Source: Desulfobacteraceae bacterium
GTDB lineage: Bacteria; Desulfobacterota; DSM-4660; Desulfatiglandales; Desulfatiglandaceae
Assembly: GCA_020349865.1 (NCBI GenBank)
Contig: CP070700.1
Location: 4,734,925 to 4,746,672 of the forward strand
Length of the DNA: 11,748 nucleotides
Direction of reading: 5' to 3'
Under the pieces are notes generated by a model, which saw only the letters and a list, made by a program, of their open reading frames with translations, was not told where the DNA came from and made no database searches. A program made the position numbers and the translations under genes. Every line of letters starts with the position of its first letter. The first letter of the stretch is position 1. Below are positions 1 through 6,539 of this stretch, in pieces.

Positions 1-852
1 GTCTCTACAGTGGCGTCCAGGGATATGAAAAAGGTCGTGGGGACCAAGGACATCACCATGATGCACAGTGTTGTTGATCTTCTTGGGGTAAATAGCATCT
101 CCGGTGGGGTCCTGGACAGGGCAGCGGGGGCCATTTGCGGCATGGCGCAGGCACAATGGAAACCCCAGAGGGAGAAGAAGCGCATTGCTCTCACCATGTT
201 TGGCTTCATCACACAAGCTGCCGAGGCCGCTAAAGGGTACCTGGAAGAAATGGGATATGAGGTAATCGCTTTTCACGCCAATGGTACCGGCGGCACGGCC
301 ATGGAGGAGCTTGCAGCTGAGGGTTATTTTGACGGCATCATGGATCTCGCCACCCATGAACTGGCAGATGAGCTCAAAAACGGCTATTGCGCGGGTATTG
401 GTCCTGAAAGACTCATGCCGTCAACGGGATTGGACATACCCCGCCTGGTGGTACCGGGGGGTTTAGACTGCGCGGTTCTGGAATTTACCCGCGAAAACAT
501 CCCCGAAGAATTCAGGGATCGAAAGATCTTTTTCTATGATTTTCGTTCTGCAATCCGATTGAGCGAAAAAGAAACCCTCTATTTGGCAGGCCAGTTAGCA
601 GAAAAACTAAATCTTAACCCTTCGAACATCAAAGTGCTTATTCCTATGGGAGGCTGGTTAGAAGCCGACCGTAAAGGCGGCCCATTGCATGATCCGACGA
701 TCAGTGAGGCCTTTATGCTTAAACTGAAGGAATGTTTGAACCACAGCATCGAGGTTAAAGAGGTTGGGCTTCACATCAATGATCCCGCTTTTGCACGACT
801 CGCTTCAAAAGTCATGGATGGGATGCTTAAGAATAAGGGTCAAAAATTCTAG
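1..852 (+). CDS. UPF0261 / Tm-1-like protein, 5' truncated by window edge
   Basis: This is the C-terminal ~283 residues of a UPF0261 (Tm-1-like) protein. The frame is open from base 1, and the family is about 400 residues long, so roughly 120 N-terminal residues lie upstream. The GTG at 10 reads as an internal Val codon, not a start. Visible family features are the GTKDITMMHSVVDLLGVN stretch (residues ~14-31), the GAICGM segment, IALTMFG followed by GYEVIAFHANGTGG (~63-98), IPRLVVPGGLD (~146-156), IPMGGW near 213-218, and the C-terminal HINDPAFARLASKVMDGML. In tomato Tm-1 the missing N-terminal half carries the nucleotide-binding site; bacterial members have no settled function and are often found near catabolic genes. 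It converges on the ferredoxin gene with a 128-bp gap and no clear terminator. Family assignment is firm; function is unknown. Confidence 0.85.
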   Translation, partial: VSTVASRDMKKVVGTKDITMMHSVVDLLGVNSISGGVLDRAAGAICGMAQAQWKPQREKKRIALTMFGFITQAAEAAKGYLEEMGYEVIAFHANGTGGTAMEELAAEGYFDGIMDLATHELADELKNGYCAGIGPERLMPSTGLDIPRLVVPGGLDCAVLEFTRENIPEEFRDRKIFFYDFRSAIRLSEKETLYLAGQLAEKLNLNPSNIKVLIPMGGWLEADRKGGPLHDPTISEAFMLKLKECLNHSIEVKEVGLHINDPAFARLASKVMDGMLKNKGQKF

Positions 853-898
853 AAGCACTATTTTTGTATTTGATAGGTGGATATATCAGAGAGAATAA
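771..898 (+). repeat. Direct repeat, intact copy (UPF0261 3' end plus downstream flank)
   Basis: The segment 771-836 matches 6385-6450 at 62 of 66 positions without gaps. The following segment, 838-898, crosses the TAG stop at 850-852 and matches 10546-10604 with small gaps. It shares AGAAGCACT (851-859 with 10558-10566), 14 of 16 bases in TATTTGATAGGTGGAT (867-882 with 10572-10587) and TATATCAG (882-889 with 10590-10597). This copy is continuous; its partner is interrupted by about 4.1 kb. Because non-coding bases after the stop are also shared, this is a DNA duplication, not only a conserved protein motif. Confidence 0.8.
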
Positions 899-980
899 TG
901 TATTAAAGCCTTCCCCATCTCCTCCATGTTTTTTCTTCCTGATAGCGAGTATTGATCATGTCGGAGTTTTGCCTGTTCAT

Positions 981-1442
981 TCATCCGGTAAGCGGTGTCG
1001 TTCTTTCAAACACAGCAGCAACGTTTTTCTTGGCGTGGAAATGGATACACCCGGTCGGGCACACACTCATACAGGCAGGCTGTTTATTGTCTGCCAGCCT
1101 CTCAACACAGAGGTCGCATTTCACCGCAACCTCTTGATTGTCTTCGAATTGCATTGCCTCAAAGGGACATGCATCAATGCATTCTCTGCAGCCGATACAA
1201 AGATCATTGTCGATCAGAACGATGCCCTTCTCGTTTCTAGAAATCGCCTCCACAGGGCAAGCGTCCTTACAGGGCGGCTTTGCACAATGATGGCAGTATA
1301 TGGGGATGAAATCAGAGGTCCTCTCAATCACGCGCACCAACCTCGGGCCCACGCCCAACTCGTGCTCCTGCTTGCATGCCACCTCACAGGCATGACAACC
1401 CATACAGTTCTTCTTGTTAAACATCAAAGAGATTTTCTCCAT
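981..1442 (-). CDS. Four-cluster 4Fe-4S electron-transfer subunit (NrfC/PhsB/DmsB type)
   Basis: Cytoplasmic-type iron-sulfur protein of 153 residues that should carry electrons to or from the Mo/W subunit encoded just upstream. Sixteen cysteines form four cluster-binding sets: C13-C16-C19-C23, C50-C53-C58-C62, C82-C85-C88-C92 and C109-C112-C124-C128. This is the standard pattern of the beta subunit in DMSO-reductase-family complexes. I chose the ATG at 1442 (protein begins MEKISLMFN) because GGGAGG lies six bases before it and it starts one base after the oxidoreductase stop codon (1444-1446). The ATG at 1460 would overlap the upstream gene and has no ribosome-binding site. There is no signal peptide and no membrane segment. 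It is the last gene of the operon. Which subfamily (Phs, Nrf, Pad-like) it belongs to cannot be settled by eye. Confidence 0.9.
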   Translation of the reverse strand: MEKISLMFNKKNCMGCHACEVACKQEHELGVGPRLVRVIERTSDFIPIYCHHCAKPPCKDACPVEAISRNEKGIVLIDNDLCIGCRECIDACPFEAMQFEDNQEVAVKCDLCVERLADNKQPACMSVCPTGCIHFHAKKNVAAVFERTTPLTG

Positions 1443-1443
1443 C

Positions 1444-3636
1444 TCATTCCTCCCGCTCATCTCTGCAACGAGATATGTTGCACAACAGGACCCTCAAATT
1501 GGTTGCCCCCATAATTGGATCCATGGACTCATGGGAGTTATCCGTGAGCATGTTGATATTGGAGATATCCCAGCCGTGATCATGACTCTTGATCTCCGGG
1601 AACCACCAGCCATGCTCTGCCACGATAACCCTGGGATCTATTCCGGTATTAAACTTCGCCCGCTCCTTAGCGCCCCCTCGCGGCGATTCGATCAAGACCC
1701 AGTCTCCCTCTTGGATGTCGTGTTTCTTCGCAGTCTCGGGATGGATCTCCACGAGGGGATCGGGCCTGATCTCCCTGAGCCAGGGGATCATCCGGTTCGC
1801 GGAGTGGAAGAAGGTGGGGATCCTGAATCCTGCGTTCAGTATGTAGGGGTACTTTTTGGCCAGATCAGGTTTGGACACGGGACTTTCCGGTATCTCCGTA
1901 TATTTTGGCAAAGGATCGACACCCCATTTCTCAAGAATAGTGGAGTGGAGCTCAATTTTCCTCGTAGGGGTGGAAAAGCCTTTTTCCCGGTATTTGTAAT
2001 ATTTCATATCTCCTTTAAGATAGCCTTTTTTCTTGAATTCCTCCCAGGTCAGGCCGGTCGGTTCTAGCAACCAGTCAAGGGAATCTTCCACGCTGTCCCA
2101 CCATTCCTGGCCCATTCTCTTGCCCAGTTCCATAAAAATCTTGTGGTCCTGCCAGCACTCACCGATCTCCACGGCCTTCTGTCGAGCAAGCACATATCCG
2201 TGACGCTTCCAGTTTTCCGACACGTGATCCTGCTCGAGCCAGGTACCGGCAGGGAGGAAGATGTCTGCCAATTCAGCCGTCGGCGTCAGGAAGAAGTCAG
2301 ACACGGTAAGGAAGTCCAGTTTTTTCAGAGCTTCGTAAACCTCCCTGGCATTGGCTCTTGTCACCACCGGGTTGGTCCCCACAAGGTATCCTGCTTTTAC
2401 CGGGTAGGGCTTTCCTCTCAAAATGGCATCCCAGGCGCACTTGGGCGTGATGAAGGTCATCCTGGCAGCGAGCTTGTATTGATCCCCGCCGAGGCGCTTC
2501 TTTTGCTGCTCAACAGATAAGGCTTGATGCCGGGAAAATTCAGAGACTTTTCTGACCTGGGGCGGTACGCGGAAAACATTTCCCCCGGGTGCATCAAGAT
2601 TCCCCGTGGCGGCCATGAGACCTACTGCGGTCCTGGTGAAATCCGTACAGTTGTTGGTCTGCTCCGTCGGCACACCCCAGTGGATTCCAGCCGGTTTGGT
2701 GGTGGCATACAATCTGGCCGCCTTTCGAATGAGACCCTGCTTAACCCAGGTTATCTCTTCCACACGGTTAAGGGGGTAGTCCTTTCTCACCCGGTCAACA
2801 AAAGCGTCCCAGCCGTAGATATGCTGGGCTACAAAATCCTTGTCATAGAGTTCTTCTTCAATGATCACGCTAAAGAACCCCATGGCAAGGGCCGCGTCCG
2901 TGCCGGGCCGCACCTGGAGCCACAGGTCAGCCTTCTTTGCCAGGAAGCCCTTTCTTGGGTCAATGACGATCAACGTTGCACCCTTCTCACACGCCCGCCA
3001 GAAACTCACCCCCTTGTATTCATCCGGGTTGGTCCACAGGGGATTGCATGCCCATAGGACAATGCACTTGGGATTATTTTCGTAGTCGCACACTGGCAGA
3101 TTCCCGCATGTGATCAGGGTGGCGCCTGTCCGTGAGAGGTAACACATGTGCCCCGCAGTAAGCACGTTCGGGGTGCCCAATAGGTTGCCAAACCGGGAGA
3201 AATGGCTCTCGTAGTCCCGGCCTGTCCCCTGGCCCACAATAATGGCCTCGGGGCCGCATTTCTTGATCACCTCATCGAATTTGCCGGCGACCGTGTCCAG
3301 GGCCTCGTCCCAGGATATCCTCCCCCAGCCTTTTTCGGTTCTACTCATTGGATAAAGGATCCTGTCCGGATGATAGGCCAGTTGGGTGATAGCCAGTCCT
3401 TTGCTGCACATTGCCCCATGGCTTATCGGTGAGCCAGGATCACCTTCTACCTTTATGACCTTGCCCTCATTCACTTGGACTATAACACCGCAACCGCCGT
3501 GGCAGCTTCGGCAAACCGTTTTTATTTTTTTAACTTCTTCCATCAATTTCTCCAAACGTTCCTTTGCAACATCAACATCCTCATGGTCATTTCGTGCGTA
3601 TTGGAGAAAGCTCTCAGTTTTTCCGGTTGCCCCCAT
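1444..3636 (-). CDS. Cytoplasmic Mo/W-bisPGD oxidoreductase, DMSO reductase family
   Basis: Catalytic subunit of 730 residues. An N-terminal Fe4S4 motif is complete: C42-x2-C45-x3-C49-x27-C77 followed by KG. Pterin-domain landmarks follow: HPDRILYPM (~89-97), GWGRISWDEALD (~103-114), IVIDPRKGFLAKKADLWLQVRPGTDAAL in the middle, NPVVTRANAREVYEAL, TPTAELADIFLPAGTWLE, and a C-terminal molybdopterin-dinucleotide domain (HPETAKKHDIQEGDWVLIESPRG onward). Cys165 in GHMCYLSRTGA aligns with the region holding the metal-ligand Cys of acetylene hydratase, so a cysteine metal ligand is likely. Overall length and layout also resemble that enzyme, but the dedicated ferredoxin argues for redox chemistry. No twin-arginine signal is present, so it should act in the cytoplasm. 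The start is uncertain: ATG 3636 overlaps the ligase by 23 bp and has a poor ribosome site, whereas ATG 3543 (residue 32) has a good one. The substrate is unknown. Confidence 0.9.
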   Translation of the reverse strand: MGATGKTESFLQYARNDHEDVDVAKERLEKLMEEVKKIKTVCRSCHGGCGVIVQVNEGKVIKVEGDPGSPISHGAMCSKGLAITQLAYHPDRILYPMSRTEKGWGRISWDEALDTVAGKFDEVIKKCGPEAIIVGQGTGRDYESHFSRFGNLLGTPNVLTAGHMCYLSRTGATLITCGNLPVCDYENNPKCIVLWACNPLWTNPDEYKGVSFWRACEKGATLIVIDPRKGFLAKKADLWLQVRPGTDAALAMGFFSVIIEEELYDKDFVAQHIYGWDAFVDRVRKDYPLNRVEEITWVKQGLIRKAARLYATTKPAGIHWGVPTEQTNNCTDFTRTAVGLMAATGNLDAPGGNVFRVPPQVRKVSEFSRHQALSVEQQKKRLGGDQYKLAARMTFITPKCAWDAILRGKPYPVKAGYLVGTNPVVTRANAREVYEALKKLDFLTVSDFFLTPTAELADIFLPAGTWLEQDHVSENWKRHGYVLARQKAVEIGECWQDHKIFMELGKRMGQEWWDSVEDSLDWLLEPTGLTWEEFKKKGYLKGDMKYYKYREKGFSTPTRKIELHSTILEKWGVDPLPKYTEIPESPVSKPDLAKKYPYILNAGFRIPTFFHSANRMIPWLREIRPDPLVEIHPETAKKHDIQEGDWVLIESPRGGAKERAKFNTGIDPRVIVAEHGWWFPEIKSHDHGWDISNINMLTDNSHESMDPIMGATNLRVLLCNISRCRDEREE
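3541..3553 (-). promoter_or_regulatory. Strong ribosome-binding site at an internal ATG of the oxidoreductase
   Basis: On the minus strand GGAG (3553-3550) lies six bases before an ATG at 3543-3541, which is codon 32 of the longer frame. Starting here leaves ten residues before the first cluster cysteine, as is usual for non-exported family members, and removes the overlap with the ligase. The 31 extra codons do read like coding sequence (VDVAKERLEKL), so the longer start at 3636 is not excluded. Confidence 0.45.
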
Positions 3637-5242
3637 TTAAATCTGGTGCTTTCTGCTTCCGGCATTTCGAGCGGATCTCCTTTTTGAGTATTTTCCCCTG
3701 TGGATTCTTAGGCAGAGATTCAAGAAACTCTATTGACTTAGGCACTTTATAGGAAGCCAGATGCTCTTTGCAAAAGACAATAATTTCATGCTCCTTCGCA
3801 GTGGCATCCGCCTTCAAAACGATCACCGCATGAACACGCTCCACCCATACGGGATCGGGGACACCAATTACAACAACTTCGGCAATGGCAGGATGCGTGT
3901 AGAGAACGTCTTCTACTTCCCGGGAATATACATTTTCACCGCCGGTCACAATCATGTCCTTTTTTCTGTCTACGATATATATGAATCCCTTTTCATCATA
4001 GTAGCCGAGGTCGCCGGTATGGAGCCACCCATCAATGAGAACCTCGCGGGTTTCATCTGGTCTGTTCCAGTATTCAACCATAATGGAATCACTCTGTGCG
4101 ATGATCTCGCCTACCACTCCGGGCTCAACATCATCGTTCTTTTCATCCACCACTCTGACGTGAACACCAAGACTCGGTTGTCCACAGGAACTTAAAACTT
4201 TTTGTTCCTCTGATGTCCTGTCTAAAACTTGATGATCCTTCCTGGGAAGGGAGCAAATTTGTGGTCCTGATTCGGTCTGACCATAGCCCTGTGAAAAAAT
4301 GGAGCCAAATATCTCAAGGCCCTTTCTCAATAATTCCAATGGCATGGGAGATGCGGCATAATAGATTCTATTCAAACTGCTTAGGTCGTACTCTTTAAGA
4401 TCTTGGCAGGACAATAGAGCATTGAGCTGTGTGGGGACAATTTGTATATCCGTAGCCTTCTCACTTTGAACTTTCTCGAGCACCGCAACCGGATCAAAAG
4501 ATTTTTGAGGCATTATCACATTACATCCCCCAACAAGGAAAAAGGGCCACACATGACTATCTCCTCCAATGTGAAAGAGCGGCAATACCAGGATGTGCTT
4601 GTCTCCGGGCTTTGCACCCATCTCCAGGGCTTTTATCCGAGTGTTATCCAACTTGGAAAAGTGGGTATAAAGGGCACCGCGAGGGATACCTGTGGTACCG
4701 CTGGTATAGAAAATGAGAAAGGGGTCGTCTTTGCTCACCTTTGTACCAGGCTCATCCGGTGGATACATTGCAAGCAACTCGTTATGAGAAAGCATATCAG
4801 AAGCAGCACCCCCAAAGGAAACATAATGTTCCACATTAGGAAGACGGGATCGTAAGCTGTCGACAGTTGGGACGAGGTCTGGGTCAACAAAAAGTGTGTT
4901 TGCCTCTGAATAATTAATGAGATATTCAAGCTCTTCCCCGCGGTGTCTTGGGTTAAAGGGTGAAGCAACAAATCCCCCTTTCATTGCAGCCCCATAAACG
5001 TCTACGTATTCAAGACAATTCCATGACAGAATACCTATGACATCTCCTTTTTTGATTCCCGATGAGCAAAGGGCACTGATCAAGCTGTTCACCCGTGCAT
5101 TGAACTGGGCGAACGTTATTCTTTGGGGGCCGCATATAAAGGCCTCATCATTGGAATGCAAAAGGGCATTTCTATAGACAATATCAGCAAAGGTTCCCCT
5201 CCTGTAACGGCACAATTCTTTTAATATGAGTTTGTCCGGCAT
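3614..5242 (-). CDS. AMP-forming acyl-CoA synthetase/ligase (ANL superfamily)
   Basis: Activates a carboxylic acid to its acyl-CoA through an acyl-adenylate, in the cytoplasm. From the ATG at 5242 the protein is 542 residues, normal for the family. Signature motifs are the P-loop YTSGTTGIPRG (179-189), YGQTES (320-325), GWLHTGD (405-411), the hinge region VDRKKDMIVTGGENVYSREVE (positions ~424-443) and the catalytic Lys517 in PKNPQGKILKK. The frame is open to an ATG at 5362, but those extra 40 residues are polar, resemble no domain and have no ribosome site; GAGG eight bases before ATG 5242 is better. It is the first gene of the leftward operon and overlaps or closely abuts the Mo/W subunit gene, so its CoA product is probably the substrate, or a precursor of the substrate, of that enzyme. 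The acid (aromatic, medium-chain or other) cannot be read from the sequence. Confidence 0.93.
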   Translation of the reverse strand: MPDKLILKELCRYRRGTFADIVYRNALLHSNDEAFICGPQRITFAQFNARVNSLISALCSSGIKKGDVIGILSWNCLEYVDVYGAAMKGGFVASPFNPRHRGEELEYLINYSEANTLFVDPDLVPTVDSLRSRLPNVEHYVSFGGAASDMLSHNELLAMYPPDEPGTKVSKDDPFLIFYTSGTTGIPRGALYTHFSKLDNTRIKALEMGAKPGDKHILVLPLFHIGGDSHVWPFFLVGGCNVIMPQKSFDPVAVLEKVQSEKATDIQIVPTQLNALLSCQDLKEYDLSSLNRIYYAASPMPLELLRKGLEIFGSIFSQGYGQTESGPQICSLPRKDHQVLDRTSEEQKVLSSCGQPSLGVHVRVVDEKNDDVEPGVVGEIIAQSDSIMVEYWNRPDETREVLIDGWLHTGDLGYYDEKGFIYIVDRKKDMIVTGGENVYSREVEDVLYTHPAIAEVVVIGVPDPVWVERVHAVIVLKADATAKEHEIIVFCKEHLASYKVPKSIEFLESLPKNPQGKILKKEIRSKCRKQKAPDLNGGNRKN

Positions 5243-5493
5243 GCCTTCCGCCTCAAACGATGTAACTGTTGAGCTGTTGCATCTCCTTCGCCTTTCACTG
5301 TCTTGAGGATTGGTGCTAGGCCACGTTGTTTTTGAATTATAAGTTCCCTCTTTCCTTACCATGGAGCGGGAAGGGGAATGCGCTCACCCTTTTGAACAGT
5401 GTCCCCTTCGGAAAATTCAACGGGGCTCGCTGCGCATTTTCATTCGTGCTTCAAACTGCTGCGAGGCCTTGATTTTTGGATATACTGGGAACC

Positions 5494-5520
5494 ATTAGAA
5501 TAGATGAGAAATTTTGTCAA
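5494..5520 (-). promoter_or_regulatory. Candidate sigma-70 promoter of the ligase-oxidoreductase-ferredoxin operon
   Basis: On the minus strand a perfect -35 TTGACA (5520-5515) is followed after 15 bases by TCTAAT (5499-5494), a 5-of-6 match to TATAAT. The spacer is shorter than the optimal 17. The leader to the ATG at 5242 would be about 245 nt. Confidence 0.35.
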
Positions 5521-5736
5521 TTTATTTATTATCAATATGTTTAATTTTATTTCGGCCTTCGGCATCCAATTATATGCAAATATTAATATACGACTATTAT
5601 TGCCCAAATTCAGCTACTTAAAATATATTAAATTTGAACTTCAAGGTTGAGGGCTTTCCTGGCGAATTGCTCAGCAAAGCTGAAATCTGCCGGATGTCCC
5701 TAACCGAAATTTAGAACAAGACCTATAAAAATAGTA

Positions 5737-5765
5737 TTGCCAGTAGAAAAAAACCATGATATTAA
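5737..5765 (+). promoter_or_regulatory. Candidate sigma-70 promoter of the MarR gene
   Basis: TTGCCA (5737-5742, 5 of 6 to TTGACA) and TATTAA (5760-5765, 4 of 6 to TATAAT) are exactly 17 bases apart. Transcription would begin near 5772, inside or beside the inverted repeat at 5771-5803. AT-richness makes chance matches likely. Confidence 0.3.
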
Positions 5766-5770
5766 AAAAC

Positions 5771-5803
5771 TATTCAATATTCTGATATTATATAAATTGA
5801 ATA
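5771..5803. promoter_or_regulatory. Inverted repeat, possible MarR operator
   Basis: TATTCAAT (5771-5778) and ATTGAATA (5796-5803) are a perfect 8-bp inverted repeat with a 17-base spacer, ending about 20 bases before the MarR ribosome site. Position fits autoregulation by a dimeric regulator, but the arms are AT-only apart from one C/G pair and the spacing is wider than in many MarR operators. Confidence 0.3.
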
Positions 5804-5833
5804 TTTAAAAGTAATACATCATAGGAGTTGGGC

Positions 5834-6295
5834 GTGAATACGAAAAGATATGTGAGTGATTTGAGCACGAACGAAAAAGTGCTGATGGCGGTCGTAAGGG
5901 CTGCAGAAATCTTCAAAAGAACCCACACTGCTATCTTCAGAAACTACGGCCTCTCATTCCCACAGTACAATGTCCTGAGGGTTCTCGACGCATCCCGGAA
6001 CTGTAGAAACAGAATCTCTGAAGTGAGCAAGATCATGCTCGTTCCAGGGGCAAATATGACGGGCATAGCCAAGAGATTGGAGAGAGACGGTTTTTTAATC
6101 AGGAAATCGGATCCCAATGATGAACGTGTAACTATTCTTGAAATCACACCAAAGGGGAAAAGAACCCTGAAGAACATAGAGAAGAACAAGGACCAAAGCA
6201 TTGAAGCCATCTTGAGGGGTTTTTCACCGAAAGATAAGACGGAGTTTCTGGAAAAACTCAAAAAACTGATTAAGGGCAACATGCGTTCATCATGA
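5834..6295 (+). CDS. MarR-family transcriptional regulator
   Basis: A 153-residue winged-helix regulator of the MarR type, normally a DNA-binding dimer released from its operator by a small ligand. The core runs from LSFPQYNVLRVLD (~40-52) through the recognition-helix region LVPGANMTGIAKRLERDGFL (69-88) to the wing DERVTILEITPKGK (96-109); flanking helices supply dimerisation. I chose GTG 5834 because AGGAG (5823-5827) lies six bases upstream; the TTG at 5828 would touch that site. It is divergent from the acyl-CoA ligase operon, an arrangement typical of a local regulator whose ligand is often the pathway acid or its CoA ester. Control of that operon is inference. A degraded UPF0261 tail begins about 45 bases after its stop. 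Confidence 0.92.
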   Translation: MNTKRYVSDLSTNEKVLMAVVRAAEIFKRTHTAIFRNYGLSFPQYNVLRVLDASRNCRNRISEVSKIMLVPGANMTGIAKRLERDGFLIRKSDPNDERVTILEITPKGKRTLKNIEKNKDQSIEAILRGFSPKDKTEFLEKLKKLIKGNMRSS

Positions 6296-6340
6296 AAGCG
6301 CTACCAAAGAATATGGCGTGAACCAGTGACGCACCGACGG

Positions 6341-6452
6341 ACTAAAATCATAGCCTGTAAGACAATGATCAAGGTAGCAACCAATCACATCAATGATACC
6401 GCTTTTGCACGACTTGCGTCAACAGTCATGGATGGGATGCTTAAGAATAAAG
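6341..6452 (+). pseudogene. Degraded 3' end of a second UPF0261 gene, interrupted
   Basis: The frame reads TKIIACKTMIKVATNHIND then TAFARLASTVMDGMLKNK, matching the C-terminus of the gene at 1-852 (HINDPAFARLASKVMDGMLKNK). Nucleotides 6385-6450 match 771-836 at 62 of 66 positions. Before 6385 the match is weaker and shows an apparent two-codon deletion. No start codon or N-terminal domain is present, so this is a remnant. Its expected continuation (GQ and the 3' flank) is not here but at 10542, beyond the vWA/tubulin operon. Confidence 0.75.
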
Positions 6453-6478
6453 TTTAAACCAGCGAACAATGGCGGGTT

Positions 6479-6514
6479 AAAAATTCCCTCACCTCTTAAA
6501 CCCGGATTGTGAGG
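6479..6514 (-). terminator. Weak rho-independent-type terminator after the tubulin-like gene
   Basis: On the minus strand CCTCAC (6514-6509) can pair with GTGAGG (6492-6487) across a 16-base loop, followed by GAA and TTTTT (6483-6479). It lies 26 bases after the stop codon. The stem is short and the loop long, so termination strength is doubtful. Confidence 0.35.
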
Positions 6515-6539
6515 TAGGAGACTACGGCACAATCTCGGT

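Larger units (their letters stand above)
5243..5833. other. AT-rich divergent intergenic control region
   Basis: This 591-bp spacer separates the leftward ligase operon from the rightward MarR gene. The part from about 5500 to 5825 is strikingly AT-rich and is stop-dense in the frames I checked, so I see no gene in it. The first ~120 bases (5243-5362) form an open extension of the ligase frame that I judge to be leader. Candidate promoters on each strand and one inverted repeat are listed separately. Confidence 0.6.

Noticed and set aside
853..980. Terminator between the convergent UPF0261 and ferredoxin genes
   Set aside because: No stem of useful length followed by a T-run was found on either strand.
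864..1514. 216-codon plus-strand frame opposite the ferredoxin gene
   Set aside because: It is the antisense shadow of a 16-cysteine ferredoxin with clear motifs; its product resembles nothing and it lacks a ribosome site.
1414..2067. 217-codon plus-strand frame opposite the oxidoreductase gene
   Set aside because: It is antisense to strongly conserved Mo/W-enzyme sequence and is best explained as a by-product of that gene's codon use.
5377..5438. AATGCGC / GCGCATT inverted repeat in the ligase leader
   Set aside because: Seven-base arms with a 48-base loop in a 60-base span are readily expected by chance, and position suggests no role.
5944..6282. 112-codon minus-strand frame opposite the MarR gene
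   Set aside because: The plus strand encodes a complete winged-helix regulator with a good ribosome site; the reverse frame has no support.
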